Shown: positions 34,767 through 44,720, counted from the stretch's first letter. The stretch is DNA of 64,000 nucleotides from Bradyrhizobium diazoefficiens (GCF_016616885.1 NZ_CP067102.1:6910501-6974500); one strand, 5' to 3'. The notes: generated by a model not told the origin, from the sequence alone. Made by a program: numbers and translations.

Positions 34767-35693
34767 ATGATGAAGCGCCGTAAGTTTGCGCTGCACGTGC
34801 GTGACCAAAAAGGCCCAACCGCGCCAGCACGCTTCGAACTACCAAAAGAGCAGCCTCGCATGACGGGATACTTTCCAAAGGAAGAAGTCGATCGGCTGAA
34901 CCAGCGCCGGGCCGACGTCGAGGCTCTGTTCAGCAAGCTTCAAGATGCCATCCTAGCCCGCACCTTCAAATCTGGACGCGCGCAGGAATATGCCCGCCAG
35001 GGGCTCGGCCGACGGCTCGACGAGATGAGCCGATCGATCGCGTTCATTTTCGAGCTTTTGCCACCCGAGAAAGAGGACATTCCGGAAAAAGATGACCGCA
35101 TCGCCGCGACGATGCTTCTCCAATCGTTCTTCATCAATGTGCAAGGATGCCTCGACAACCTCGCGTGGATTTGGGTTTACGAGACCGGCCTGGAAGACCC
35201 TGAGGGTGGAGAGATGAGGCGCGGCTACGTGGGCCTCGGGCGCGACTATCGCTATCTCATGAAAACATTCTCGGACAGCTTCCGAACCTATATTCGCGGC
35301 CTCAAGAAATGGATGAAACACATCTCCGAATTTCGCGACACCGTCGCCCACCGCATTCCGCTTTACATTCCACCCTATATCATCGACGACAAAGATATTC
35401 CCGAATACAACCGCCTAGGCCAAGAAGTGAGTGCTGCGGTTCGCCGTGGAGATATGACAGCCTACGCTGCATTGCGAAAGCAGCAGGATTTGCTCGGCAA
35501 ATACCGGCCCTGGATGAACCACACGCCGACGGAAGGTTCTCCCGTTTGCGTCTTTCACCCACAGATCTTGCAAGACTTCATGACGATTGATGAAATCACG
35601 CGGAAGCTCTTTACCGAGATTGACAACTTCAAACCCAAGCCAAAGCCGGCAGGCTGGTGGTCACGTTGCAAAGCAATATTAGCGCGTGTCTGA
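34767..35693 (+). CDS. HEPN-like hypothetical protein
   Basis: About 308 residues if ATG 34767 or 34770 is used (the frame is open to 34725; ATG 34860 is also possible). Helical throughout: YFPKEEVDRLNQRRADVEAL, LLQSFFINVQGCLDNLAWIW, TYIRGLKKWMKHISEFRDTV, AHRIPLYIPPYI. The R-D-T-V-A-H pattern after a long helix is the R-x4-6-H element of HEPN-type ribonucleases or of the catalytically silent Cthe_2314-type. It starts 45 nt from the divergent nuclease-STAND gene, so both may share a control region. Confidence 0.55.
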   Translation: MMKRRKFALHVRDQKGPTAPARFELPKEQPRMTGYFPKEEVDRLNQRRADVEALFSKLQDAILARTFKSGRAQEYARQGLGRRLDEMSRSIAFIFELLPPEKEDIPEKDDRIAATMLLQSFFINVQGCLDNLAWIWVYETGLEDPEGGEMRRGYVGLGRDYRYLMKTFSDSFRTYIRGLKKWMKHISEFRDTVAHRIPLYIPPYIIDDKDIPEYNRLGQEVSAAVRRGDMTAYAALRKQQDLLGKYRPWMNHTPTEGSPVCVFHPQILQDFMTIDEITRKLFTEIDNFKPKPKPAGWWSRCKAILARV

Positions 35694-35837
35694 CCCGGAA
35701 ATTGGTAGACGAGGGGCAGCGGACACACCGCGTTCGCGGCGTCGTTACCTCTGCACGTCGCGGGTGCCATCGTTCCGGCCGCAGCCGCTTCGCGCTGGCG
35801 CCGTAAGTTACCCGAATGAACAGAACTTTATCGACAA

Positions 35838-36959
35838 TCACGCCGCAGGGGCGCGCTGGAACAACTCATGGACCTGCCGGCGGATATGATCGTCCGCAGC
35901 ACCCTCGGGGTCCATGAAAGCGACCACCCGATCCGCCTGCGCTTTCGAATTACGGGGCAAGGCATTCACTTCAGCTAGCTCCTCCGGCGTGAGGAAGCGA
36001 TGCAGATGGTTGTGGGGATTCGGCGGCTCTTTCCAATTTAGCAGCCAGTTTCCTAGCAAACCATTCCAGAAACTCCGCTTGTCAGCCTTCTTTTTTCGAA
36101 GGTGAAGGGCATCATAGTCGCGGAGCGCGACAAGACTCTCGGAATCGAGTTCGGCCGTCATCCAGTGGTGAAACTGCTCAGCACGTTCGCGGTACACCGA
36201 GAACACTTTGCGGATATCAATCTTTTTCTGCTGCGTCTCGATATAGGCCTTCATCGGCTCGTACTGGGCCTTAAAGCCTTCCCGATGCTCTTCGACAAGC
36301 CGCTCCAGTTCCACACAGTCGAGCATGAATGTCGCCGATGGCGGTTTCTCGCGCGAGCCTCCCATTATGGTCCATCCCGCTTCAACAATATGCAGATGGT
36401 GAAGGAGACTCCTAAGTCCTGTGACAAACTCATGCAGGCCGTCGATACCAAACATCTCGGCACGCTTGTCGGCGTAGCCAGGCATCGGATGCATCTTCAC
36501 CACGCGCCGTGCATGGTCGACAAGCGATAACGCCGCGTTGGCGGTCGCAAATAATTCCTTCTGAATGATCTTCTCAAAATCCGCGGCGCGGTTACGGTGG
36601 TTCGGTGCGGCCCATCCATCAGATAGCGCGAAGGACTCGAACCGGTTGATCGCCGCCTCAAGGTCGTCGAAGCAATGCTGGAAGATCGAAAGGCTCGTCC
36701 GGTACGAGTCACGTCGCGCCGCCAATCGATAGCCTGGATGAGATCGCATGACATCACGAAATTCCGTGATGAACATCCGTTCGGTCGCGCGAGCGAGGTC
36801 CTCCGGGACCGGAACTTCGCTGGCCGCGAGGTCATCGCAAAGTTTCTTTCGGGCTGCGACAATTTGCAGTCTCTGCTGTCTGTCGAGTTCGTCCCACAGT
36901 TCTTCGGTCAATTCCACAGCGGATGTTCCAAGCTGAGCGTAACGCTCTTGAGTTCGCAT
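35838..36959 (-). CDS. Helical hypothetical protein next to the PLD cluster
   Basis: 373 residues from ATG 36959. Helix-rich and charged: AVELTEELWDELDRQQRLQI, ATERMFITEFRDVMRSHPGY, LHEFVTGLRSLLHHLHIVEA, MTAELDSESLVALRDYDALH. No signal peptide, membrane helix or catalytic motif that I recognise. It lies 124 nt downstream of the 37083 gene on the same strand and could be the last gene of that transcript. No convincing gene is seen between it and 35693. Confidence 0.6.
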   Translation of the reverse strand: MRTQERYAQLGTSAVELTEELWDELDRQQRLQIVAARKKLCDDLAASEVPVPEDLARATERMFITEFRDVMRSHPGYRLAARRDSYRTSLSIFQHCFDDLEAAINRFESFALSDGWAAPNHRNRAADFEKIIQKELFATANAALSLVDHARRVVKMHPMPGYADKRAEMFGIDGLHEFVTGLRSLLHHLHIVEAGWTIMGGSREKPPSATFMLDCVELERLVEEHREGFKAQYEPMKAYIETQQKKIDIRKVFSVYRERAEQFHHWMTAELDSESLVALRDYDALHLRKKKADKRSFWNGLLGNWLLNWKEPPNPHNHLHRFLTPEELAEVNALPRNSKAQADRVVAFMDPEGAADDHIRRQVHELFQRAPAA

Positions 36960-37082
36960 TATACACCGGAACGCCTGCTCGCGTGACCGCTGAAGGGCTG
37001 TGATGACCCATCAATAGGCGAGACACGACATGGTACGTTTACGTTTAGTTGTCGCTCGCCAGAGGCGCGCGAAGGCGACCGC

Positions 37083-37625
37083 TCACGCAGCCTTTTTCGC
37101 GGGAAAGTACTCAAGCCCGGCTGTCTCGACTTCTTCTCTGGACGGCTCACGCTGACCCTGCGCCGCGATCCACCCGGCAACCCCAGCCAAGCGCCGCTGC
37201 GCCCAGTCGTCCAAGGTTGTCATCTTGCGTGCCTTGGCTCGAACGGCCACCATCGCTTCCACAGCAGCGCAAAGCATCTGAGGGACACGTTCTTCTTTGA
37301 GCCGATCACGCACCAAGGCCTTATCGCCCGCAAAATTGCTGTAAACGGCCGAGACAAATCCCGTTCCATCGAACGCATCTTCTCGCGGTTCAAACGGCCC
37401 AATAAGCGATTCGATATTTGTCATGACGTGTCGGGTGACAAAGCCGAACGGCAGGACCGGGCCGGCTTTGCCCATCACGCGCGAATGATACGTAAAGAGA
37501 AGCCCATTTAGCGTCCGGAAGATATCGAGGAAGTTCGGCAAGCCATTTAGATTTCCGCGCCGCACGTGACGAAACAGCTTGTCAGATTGATGCCGCTCGA
37601 CAAACTCCAGGACCGCCGCCCGCAA
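37083..37625 (-). CDS. ~180-aa protein of the PLD cluster
   Basis: Sequence begins RAAVLEFVERHQSDKLFRHV, RRGNLNGLPNFLDIFRTLNG, LLFTYHSRVMGKAGPVLPFG and ends EYFPAKKAA. The upstream frame is open through LLKIALKGAGEDL into the 3' end of the PLD gene, so the true start may overlap it (TTG 37625 is the first listed). Family unknown. Tight packing behind 37655 argues that it belongs to the same functional unit. Confidence 0.6.
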   Translation of the reverse strand: MRAAVLEFVERHQSDKLFRHVRRGNLNGLPNFLDIFRTLNGLLFTYHSRVMGKAGPVLPFGFVTRHVMTNIESLIGPFEPREDAFDGTGFVSAVYSNFAGDKALVRDRLKEERVPQMLCAAVEAMVAVRAKARKMTTLDDWAQRRLAGVAGWIAAQGQREPSREEVETAGLEYFPAKKAA

Positions 37626-37654
37626 ATCCTCACCCGCGCCCTTAAGGGCAATCT

Positions 37655-39241
37655 TTAGCAGTCCGGCGGTGTGTCCGGCTTGAAGGGGTCACGCGGCTTC
37701 CATAGGTCGCCTCTCGCTCCCCTCCCCCGGGACTCACCATCATAGAACCGAATGTTGCAGTTGTTGAAAAACTCGACCGCTTCCCGAACGCTGCCAAGCG
37801 TATCGACGTGCGAAACAAGATCTTCGCCAGTCTCCGTGATCCTACGCAGCGGGTTACCACCAGCATGGGAGCCTGGCCGCTCGCGCAGAAGATGGTAGAG
37901 CTGAACCAGTGCTACGCAGTTGCTAACGACTTCCTGACCTGCCTTGCCTGTGCCCTTGATTTCGCAGACGGCCGCTACACGGATCTGCTCAAGCTGGATC
38001 TCGGACAACTCTAATGCGATCGACTTCGAAGCCTTGCGGCGTATGGGCACCGACAAAACTGGCAACGCTTCGTTGAAGTTGCGCACCCGCAATGTCAGAG
38101 CATCCACGTCCTCAGAAAACTCAACCTCGCATTCAAATCGGCCGTCGCGATCGACAACAGCTGAGTGGAGCGTGATAGCGCCGGGTGCCTCTCGACCGGT
38201 CGGCTCATCATCCTGTCCGGCTTCGAACTTGCGCGGATCGATGCGCTTGAGCGCGAGCGGACTGCCTTTCAACAGGTCGTCGGCAGATTCTTTGGTCTTC
38301 AGCAGCAGCGAGGCTTCGGTATTGTGTCCATCGAATGCCGCGAGCGTCGCATTCGCGCTCCCCGTCAGCCAATACGAACCGGCCCGTGTTTCGAAGGCAA
38401 ATGCCTTTGCATGAAGGCGCCGGCCAGGCTGCGGACTGGCGGCCATCAGCTTGTGCTTGCCGTCGGCGAAAAGCTTGAACAGCTTGTCGCCGGCCAAGGT
38501 CGCATAAAGCGGCTGAGCAACGACCGTAACCAGAGCCTTGGGCCATTGCCTTCGCAATCGCCTTATGAAGCCAAGATCACCATCGTAGAATGGCGAGATT
38601 ACAGTAATCTTTCGAATCTCTTCCTTTGCCAGGCGCTGGACGAGCTGCCCCCACAGGGGCGTTCCGTGAGACAACAGCAATTCGATCTGCCCCTTAGGGA
38701 TCAACAATTTCTTATCGAGCCAGGGACACAAATTCTCCGCCAATTTGAAAAAATGCTCTTCGAGGACCGCGTTTAAGGGCCCTGCTGCCGAGGCGAAGGC
38801 GCGCATCGCATCGTAAGTTTCACGGATGATGGACGCCTGATCCCGTTCTTCAGGTTTGTAGCCGCTGACTGGAGCCGAAAACGCCGAGCACAGCTCCACG
38901 TTATAGCCGATCCCGGCATTGGTGCAGTTGCTGCTTCCTACGACCGCATCCGCTCGTTTCTCGCCAAAAGCGAGATAGAGCTTCGGGTGAAAGACGTAAG
39001 GCATCCGGCTGATTGGAACGACAAGATAGCGTCGATTGAAGCCCGAAACCGTAAGACCGTTGCCGACGAGCTCCTGATACCGCAGTCTGTCCATGAAGAC
39101 GACGATACGTTCGGCCGACCCAAAGGTTCGCTTCGCGAGAACCCGGCGCTCAAAGAACTGCGGCTCGAACTCATAGGTGGCAATGAATCCGACCGAACCG
39201 CTGCCTTTGTCGAACTGTTCAAGCAGATCGATGGGCTTCAT
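37655..39241 (-). CDS. PLD-superfamily (HKD) nuclease
   Basis: 528 residues from ATG 39241, whose ATGA overlaps the upstream gene stop. Two HKD-type half-sites: H85-P-K87 followed by GSSN (102-105), and H277-A-K279 followed by GSAN (294-297), the pair needed to form one PLD active site. The linker and ~230 residue C-terminal part (DRDGRFECEVEFSEDVDALT, LRVRNFNEALPVL) look like a beta-sandwich. PLD nucleases of this kind cut DNA without metal; drmC of DISARM is one example. The open frame upstream of 39241 is out of register with any domain and was not used. Confidence 0.8.
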   Translation of the reverse strand: MKPIDLLEQFDKGSGSVGFIATYEFEPQFFERRVLAKRTFGSAERIVVFMDRLRYQELVGNGLTVSGFNRRYLVVPISRMPYVFHPKLYLAFGEKRADAVVGSSNCTNAGIGYNVELCSAFSAPVSGYKPEERDQASIIRETYDAMRAFASAAGPLNAVLEEHFFKLAENLCPWLDKKLLIPKGQIELLLSHGTPLWGQLVQRLAKEEIRKITVISPFYDGDLGFIRRLRRQWPKALVTVVAQPLYATLAGDKLFKLFADGKHKLMAASPQPGRRLHAKAFAFETRAGSYWLTGSANATLAAFDGHNTEASLLLKTKESADDLLKGSPLALKRIDPRKFEAGQDDEPTGREAPGAITLHSAVVDRDGRFECEVEFSEDVDALTLRVRNFNEALPVLSVPIRRKASKSIALELSEIQLEQIRVAAVCEIKGTGKAGQEVVSNCVALVQLYHLLRERPGSHAGGNPLRRITETGEDLVSHVDTLGSVREAVEFFNNCNIRFYDGESRGRGARGDLWKPRDPFKPDTPPDC

Positions 39242-41001
39242 GGATTGCCCATCGAAGAAAGTTCCGAAGCCAGCCACGCCTCGCCATCGGATGTAAGCGC
39301 GTAGGCCTTGTCCGCATAAACAATCAGTTTGAGGTCCGCGAGAATTTGCATCGCGGGCCAAAACCGGGGATTTTTGGCATGAGGGTCGGTATAGTCCGTC
39401 TCTGTTGCGACGATGCGATTTCCATCGACGTGAAATAAGGGCGCAACGCCTCCGAAGCCCCGCTCGTAACTCATGGTTTGATGCTGCCGGACGACAAAAC
39501 GCCAGATCACGCAATCCAGAATCTCGCGGTTCGTCCGGTCGATCCACGAGCTCCCGAACTCGGCTTCCAAAAACCGAATGATGCCCGGCAACGCAACGTC
39601 CGCATACTCACTATGAATCTGTTGAGCGTACCAGCCGTGATGCTCGGCTGAACAACGCTGCTTGTACCGAATGATGGTTTGATAGAGCAGCATCGCTGCC
39701 AAGACGACGGCTGCCGCTTCGTTCGCCTCGTCGTCGACAAGCAGCTCTTCGAGTTGCCTTTCCGAAAACGCCGCGTTTGCAGGGAGACGGTCAGCCTTAT
39801 CAACCCTATCTCCACACAGATGCAGCGTGTCGCGGCCCGTCATTTCGAAGAAGTCTTCAGGCAGCTCTCGCCCGAATATCTCCTTGTAGCGCAACGGCAG
39901 GCCCGGAGCATTCAGCGCCGGGATAATCTGACTCCGCGTCACGCCAGCCGGCTTGTCCCGAATCTGCCTTACGACCGCAACGAGAAGCGACTGGAGTGCG
40001 AGCGCCAGGTATCCTTGCGTAAAGAAAATGCGCCACCGCTGCTGAATATCAGCAAGGCTGCCCGGGAGCACTATGTCGACCTGCGCTCTTTCGTCGCCGT
40101 CGACCACCATCGCACCGAAATAACAGATGTCGCTCAGCGTACGATCGTCAAGGGCCAACCCGGCCTTGCGCGCCCTGGCGGTGCATTCCAAAAACAGAAT
40201 CAGCGACATGCGGCGACGAAGATGTGAGCCTCGCTGTAGCTCCGGGCATTTTGCGAAGAATACCTCGCGTAGGACGCCGCGATCCTTCGGGGTCTTTTCG
40301 GTGATCTCACATAGCCCCGCCTTGCTGCCGAACTCTTTCAGGACACCCGCTGTGACCTTGTCTTTTGTGGTTAGCCCCTGCGTCACGTAAGCCGTCCGGT
40401 GAACGCAAGTGCCAAACGCATCGGCGAGGCGCCGGCCAAGGGCACTCAATTCTCGAACCTCGATTGCTTGTGTCGTTTCGTCGAGCTCATCGGAATCGGC
40501 GGCCACGTCGTCGTTCACTTCGATTTCCCCGGTCTCGAACAGCCCGAGATTGATAAGTGAGCCCTTGTAGGCCGCACCAAATTGACCTTGACTGTTGTTG
40601 AGGTGTTTCCACGCGTTTAAGTCATAAGATCGTGCCGGATTCTTTGTGAGTTTAATGGCTTCTTTGCTTCCCCCGAGGGCGCCGTTCTCACAAGCCTTCC
40701 CGTCGTGATGCAAAACGGCCCCGAGTACCATCGCGCGTTCGCGCGAGAGAACGCCCTTTATTCGACCTCGGTCGCCCCGCGTTAGGCGCTCGCGCGTATT
40801 GTAGTCGTGCAAGGCCCACGGGAAGAACGCGTAATAGCGCGCACGCGGCGTGATGGACGTAATGCAATGGAGAAGTTCGCTCGAAATACGAGCGGATGCC
40901 CTAAGCTCGAGGCCAAGCGGATCAGCATCGCTCGCTCTAGGAAGCTCTTTCGTCCAATGGATGAGCCGTAAGCTATCGGTTGGCTTTTCGAGCTGAAACA
41001 T
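39238..41001 (-). CDS. 587-aa unknown protein, first gene of the PLD operon
   Basis: It begins MFQLEKPTDSLRLIHWTKEL, GLELRASARISSELLHCITS, ITPRARYYAFFPWALHDYNT, and has a long helical middle (ALALQSLLVAVVRQIRDKPA, EEAAVVLAAMLLYQ-type text) and a short winged-helix-like end (MQILADLKLIVYADKAYALT, SDGEAWLASEL). GGAAGGA precedes ATG 41001 and an AT-rich box at ~41022-41036 (ATATATATAG on the minus strand) may be its promoter. I do not recognise the family. The ATGA overlap with the PLD nuclease marks the two as a functional pair. Confidence 0.7.
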   Translation of the reverse strand: MFQLEKPTDSLRLIHWTKELPRASDADPLGLELRASARISSELLHCITSITPRARYYAFFPWALHDYNTRERLTRGDRGRIKGVLSRERAMVLGAVLHHDGKACENGALGGSKEAIKLTKNPARSYDLNAWKHLNNSQGQFGAAYKGSLINLGLFETGEIEVNDDVAADSDELDETTQAIEVRELSALGRRLADAFGTCVHRTAYVTQGLTTKDKVTAGVLKEFGSKAGLCEITEKTPKDRGVLREVFFAKCPELQRGSHLRRRMSLILFLECTARARKAGLALDDRTLSDICYFGAMVVDGDERAQVDIVLPGSLADIQQRWRIFFTQGYLALALQSLLVAVVRQIRDKPAGVTRSQIIPALNAPGLPLRYKEIFGRELPEDFFEMTGRDTLHLCGDRVDKADRLPANAAFSERQLEELLVDDEANEAAAVVLAAMLLYQTIIRYKQRCSAEHHGWYAQQIHSEYADVALPGIIRFLEAEFGSSWIDRTNREILDCVIWRFVVRQHQTMSYERGFGGVAPLFHVDGNRIVATETDYTDPHAKNPRFWPAMQILADLKLIVYADKAYALTSDGEAWLASELSSMGNP

Positions 41002-41167
41002 CGATCCTTCCGGGTCAATTCGCTTGTAACAACTATATATATCTTGAAAGTTGACGCACAGCTATTTTACTATTCTTGGTGACCAAGTGGGCCTGCTTTG
41101 GCAAAGGCTATCCAGACACGTCGTCAGGTGCGGCTTCGGCTGCCTCGGCGACGATAAGTTCTGGCAC

Positions 41168-41791
41168 TCATCTAGAGACGCCTTCGATAAAGACCGCCTG
41201 TCCATGATCCGTAAAATACTCGCGCACTGTCGTATAACGATCGCCAAAGCGGTTACGAAACTGATCTCGAACCGCCTCATCCTTGCTGAGTACGCTCGCG
41301 ATCGCACGCCTGGCATTGAAATATTTCAGTGGGTGCGCGATCCCGAGCACATAAAGATACTTGCGCTTGCTCGTCTGATAATCCTCTAGCAAAAAGAAAT
41401 CCTTGAAGATCGAATTCTGGCGGATCGTTTCCGCAGTGCCTTGCCAGTGGATAAATTTGAACTCTGCCACCCTCGAGTTCGTTTCTAGGTCGAACGCACG
41501 GCCCGTGTTGCCGGCACCGAGTGAGACATACTCAACAATTTCGCCGTCTTCCAAGAGATGCGGGAGACACAGCATGATGCCCAACGCGTGAATGGCGGTA
41601 TTTACCTGTGCGGCGATGCGTTTGAGGGAAGCTGCGGCAGTTAGGGCTTGTTTCTCCTCACCCGAGAGTGACGCGAGCGACGCGGCCTTCGAAGCGCCTT
41701 TGAGGCTGCTTTCAATGCGTGACAATTCTGCCGTGAGACTTGCGCCGGCAAATTTTTGCAAAGCGGTCGCAGCCGCCGCGGCGATGTCCAT
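41168..41791 (-). CDS. PD-(D/E)XK-like hypothetical protein
   Basis: 207 residues from ATG 41791 (frame open to 41884). An N-terminal helical hairpin (AAAAATALQKFAGASLTAEL) leads to GEIVEYVSLGAGNTGRAFDL and VAEFKFIHWQG, where D-L ... E-F-K fits a PD-(D/E)XK core, then FKDFFLLEDYQTSKRKYLYV, LGIAHPLKYFNARRAIASVL. It may be the nuclease or a DNA-binding part of a defence system. It is 166 nt upstream of the 587-aa gene, same strand, so it could lead the same transcript or be separate. Confidence 0.6.
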   Translation of the reverse strand: MDIAAAAATALQKFAGASLTAELSRIESSLKGASKAASLASLSGEEKQALTAAASLKRIAAQVNTAIHALGIMLCLPHLLEDGEIVEYVSLGAGNTGRAFDLETNSRVAEFKFIHWQGTAETIRQNSIFKDFFLLEDYQTSKRKYLYVLGIAHPLKYFNARRAIASVLSKDEAVRDQFRNRFGDRYTTVREYFTDHGQAVFIEGVSR

Positions 41792-42737
41792 CTGTCCTAC
41801 CCGTATCCGTATGACGACCCTAGCACTTCTATGGATACCTATCGAGACAACATAAGTAGTGTCGCTCGCCGGAGGCACTCGCACGAAGGGCTGCCGCTTC
41901 GCGGCACCGCTATCACTGCCCGTCGCGGCGGTGCCTTGTTAACCGGTCTCGCGACTGCACTGGCTGTCGGGTCCCGCCGTCATTCCATGCCGGCGTCGCT
42001 CTCATTGCCCCGAAAGCGGGTGCCAACTTTCCCGCCGCCGCCGCTTCGCTCTGGCGCAGGCCGTTTTTCCTGACCGGGCCTTGGCGAGCGGACGAGGCTT
42101 CGCGGGCCTGGCGAGAAAAGCCATCGAGCGACCTTCAATTCCAGGCAAAATTCCGCTCCGCGCATGTGCATTTCTCCGATCGAAACGGGACGTTTCGCCA
42201 GCTGTTTAACCGCGCGCCCCTCTACTGAGAGTTCAGCCGAGGCGCTACCAGCTGGTGGCCGATTTATTGCGAAAAAGCCGCCGCGACCTGGCAGTTGACT
42301 TGTGCGAAGCCCCACTGTTTGCGAGCGTTGCGATAGCGATCGTTACCCGAAGGGCCGAGACACCCATAGGGTGGCTGGGTGAGGAGCGAAGCGACGAGTA
42401 GAGCGCAGGCCGAAGGCATCGCCCATATGACATGTGCAGCCGCCGGACGCTTACTTGCTCGTCTGGTGTACCTGAATTCAGCCATTGTCGCTTCCATCCT
42501 CTGCTATGAAAAGGTCCTGTCATCGACGCTAGGCAGCGTCACCAACCGCAAAATTTGGCGGCACCGCGAGCTTTTTGAAGAAACGATGCTCGGTCGAAAC
42601 ACAAGAAATCCAAGCCCGGAAGATCGCCCATTGGAGTCTTTTAACGCCTGCAAGCAGGCGAGAATTCTCTCGTCGCCGGACAGAATTATTGATGCCGCAG
42701 CCGTTGATGTTGATCAAAAAAGCTAGTGTCCTGGAGG
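41792..42737. other. Gene-poor spacer between the PLD cluster and the group II intron
   Basis: About 950 bp with no supported gene. It holds GC-rich runs and short ORFs on both strands that overlap each other (for example 42264-42497 minus and 42379-42726 plus) without domain signal or ribosome sites. It may be a scrambled island edge. Confidence 0.5.
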
Positions 42738-44674
42738 ATCGGGTAGGAGGAAGCCTTGCGGCTTCCTCCTACCACACCACCGTACGTACGGTCCCGTATA
42801 CGGCGGTTCGTCAGGCACGATTGAGGTGGCGGTGCAGTCCGGTGAGGGACGGCAGGCCGAGTTGTACGAAGAAGGCGGCGCGATAGGCATCGTTCATGTG
42901 GCTGGCCCCGGCATTCCACCAAGGACCGCGGCCGTTGTAGGCCGACCGCCATGCCCGCTCCGGATCGAGCCCGCGTTGCATCAAGCGCTTGAGGCGTGTC
43001 CGTGGCCGTTTCCACTGACGCCAGAGGACGCAGCGCAGTTTCCGCCGCATCCAGCCGTCAAGCTCCTCGAACACCCCTTTGGCCTCCGCCAGCCGGAAGT
43101 ATTGCAGCCAGCCGCGCAGGATCGGGGTTAAGGTTCTGACGGTCGATGCCAGGGTTCGTCCACGCCCTTGGCGCAGTGTCGTCCTCAGCTTGCTCCGCAA
43201 CCGCTGCGCGCTTTTGACCCCCACCCGAAGGCGCGGTTGCTTGTGGGCGGTCATGGTGTAGCCGAGGAAGGTCCGCACCCAGGGACGGTCAACGGCGCTC
43301 TTCGCTGCGTTGACCTTGAGCCTCAGCCGCTCGGTCAGGAATCGCGTGATCGATGCCATCACCCGCTCGCCGGCGCGCCGCGTCCGCACATAGATGTTGC
43401 AGTCGTCGGCGTAGCGGCAGAAGGCGTGGCCTCGTCGCTCGAGCTCCTTGTCCAGATCGTCGAGCAGGATGTTCGACAGCAGCGGTGACAGAGGACCGCC
43501 CTGCGGCGTGCCTTCGCTCCGTGCCGTCGTGATCCCACCCGTCATCAATCCAGCCTGCAGGTAGCGGCGGATCAGTCGCAGCACCCGTCTGTCCGCAACC
43601 CGGCGTGCCACCCGTGCCATCAGCACGTCGTGGTTCACCCGGTCGAAGAACTTCTCCAGATCGAGGTCGACGACGAAGCGTCGCCCCTTAGCCACATGCG
43701 CTCGCGCGGCCAGCACCGCATCGTGCGCACTGCGCCCCGGACGGAAGCCGTACAGGCCTTGGAGAAGCCTGGATCGAACAGCGGCATCAGCACTTGATGC
43801 ACTGCCTGCTGGATCAGCCGGTCCACCACCGTCGGGATGCCCAGTTGGCGCATTCCTCCGCCGGGCTTGGGGATTTCCACCCCGCGTACCGGCTGTGGTC
43901 GATAACGACCTTCCAGCAGTTCTTCTCTGATGCGCGGCCAATGCTCCTTCAGGTATGGCTGCAACTGCTCCACGGTCATCCGATCCATACCCGCAGCGCC
44001 CTTGTTCGCCATCACCCGTTGGTAGGCCGCCATCATGTTCGCTCGGCCGACGATCTTCTCCATCAGCCGCACTTCCACCTCCGGAGGGGAAGGTTGCGAT
44101 CTTGCCGTGATGTTTGATGCACACAGCCCCTGCTCTGGCGGCTTCCGGCCACTGCCCTCGGAGCGGGCATGACGCATCTCAGCGCCATCGTCTGCATCTG
44201 TTGCCACCATCGACAGACCGGCCTCCTCCGGTACTCGACGTTCGGCCCTTCGCCGGCTTGGTGCTGCCAGCTACTACGGCTTCTGCTGACTTCTGCCGCC
44301 CCATCCCGACGCCTTGCGGCGCCGGTAGCACACCCGTTGCCGGGGGCAGGACGGCAGATCTCCCAGGGTCATTCGCGTGACCTTCGTGCCATATACCTGG
44401 CGCATCTACGGCCGCACCCTCCGGGTGATATAGGGCTTCGGGCTTTTTGGCTCCCTCGCCCGGATGCGGACGCCTCTTATGCGCTGGCTGTTCGTCAGGC
44501 CGGCACTTTGCTTACAGCTTCCTTCAGACCCCGCCTCGCGACGGCGCCCTTGCTGTTCGGCTAACGGTTCCCTTCACGAGGGTCCGTAGAGGACTCACAC
44601 CTCCAAGTCATCGACCGGACACCACTCCAGTCAAATCGCGCCAGTCATGGCGCTCCGCGCCATGCCTGGCGCAC
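42738..44674 (-). mobile_element. Class C group II intron
   Basis: On the minus strand the 5' end is GTGCGCCAGGCATGGCGC at 44674, which fits the GUGYG start of bacterial introns. The 3' part shows a domain V-like sequence (GAACCGCCGTATACGGGACC then GTACGTACGGTGG, 42779-42811) and a perfect 13-bp domain VI-like hairpin with GCAA loop (arms 42743-42755 and 42760-42772), then CCGAT as the likely 3' end. It begins 2 nt past the T-tract of the terminator at 44676-44708, the favoured site of class C introns. Confidence 0.75.
42811..44063 (-). pseudogene. ltrA: Intron-encoded reverse transcriptase/maturase, frameshifted
   Basis: ATG 44063 starts MEKIVGRANMMAAYQRVMAN, GMDRMTVEQLQPYLKEHW and runs through QLGIPTVVDRLIQQAVHQVL to FDPGFSK; near 43770 a 2-nt excess (or 1-nt loss) shifts the frame, and LYGFRPGRSAHDAVLAARAH, TPQGGPLSPLLSNILLDDLD, CRYADDCNIYV (catalytic YADD) and a maturase X domain follow to 42811. 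All RT blocks are present but not in one frame. Confidence 0.8.
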
Positions 44675-44675
44675 C

Positions 44676-44708
44676 AAAAAAAAGGCTCCCGCGCGGTGCG
44701 CGGGAGCC
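44676..44708 (-). terminator. Intrinsic terminator of the DUF736 gene
   Basis: On the minus strand GGCTCCCGCGC (44708-44698) pairs with GCGCGGGAGCC (44694-44684) over a 3-nt loop, followed by eight T (44683-44676). It ends transcription 13 nt after the DUF736 stop. The group II intron begins right behind it. Confidence 0.9.
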
Positions 44709-44720
44709 CAAACTTTTGAC

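Noticed and set aside
37655..41001. PLD cluster as part of DISARM or Druantia
   Set aside because: No helicase, DUF1998 or methylase lies in the 33-42 kb block; the Druantia-like island is 12 kb away with different orientation.
42264..42726. Overlapping ORFs on both strands between the PLD cluster and the intron
   Set aside because: No start signal, no domain, low-complexity translations and mutual overlap.
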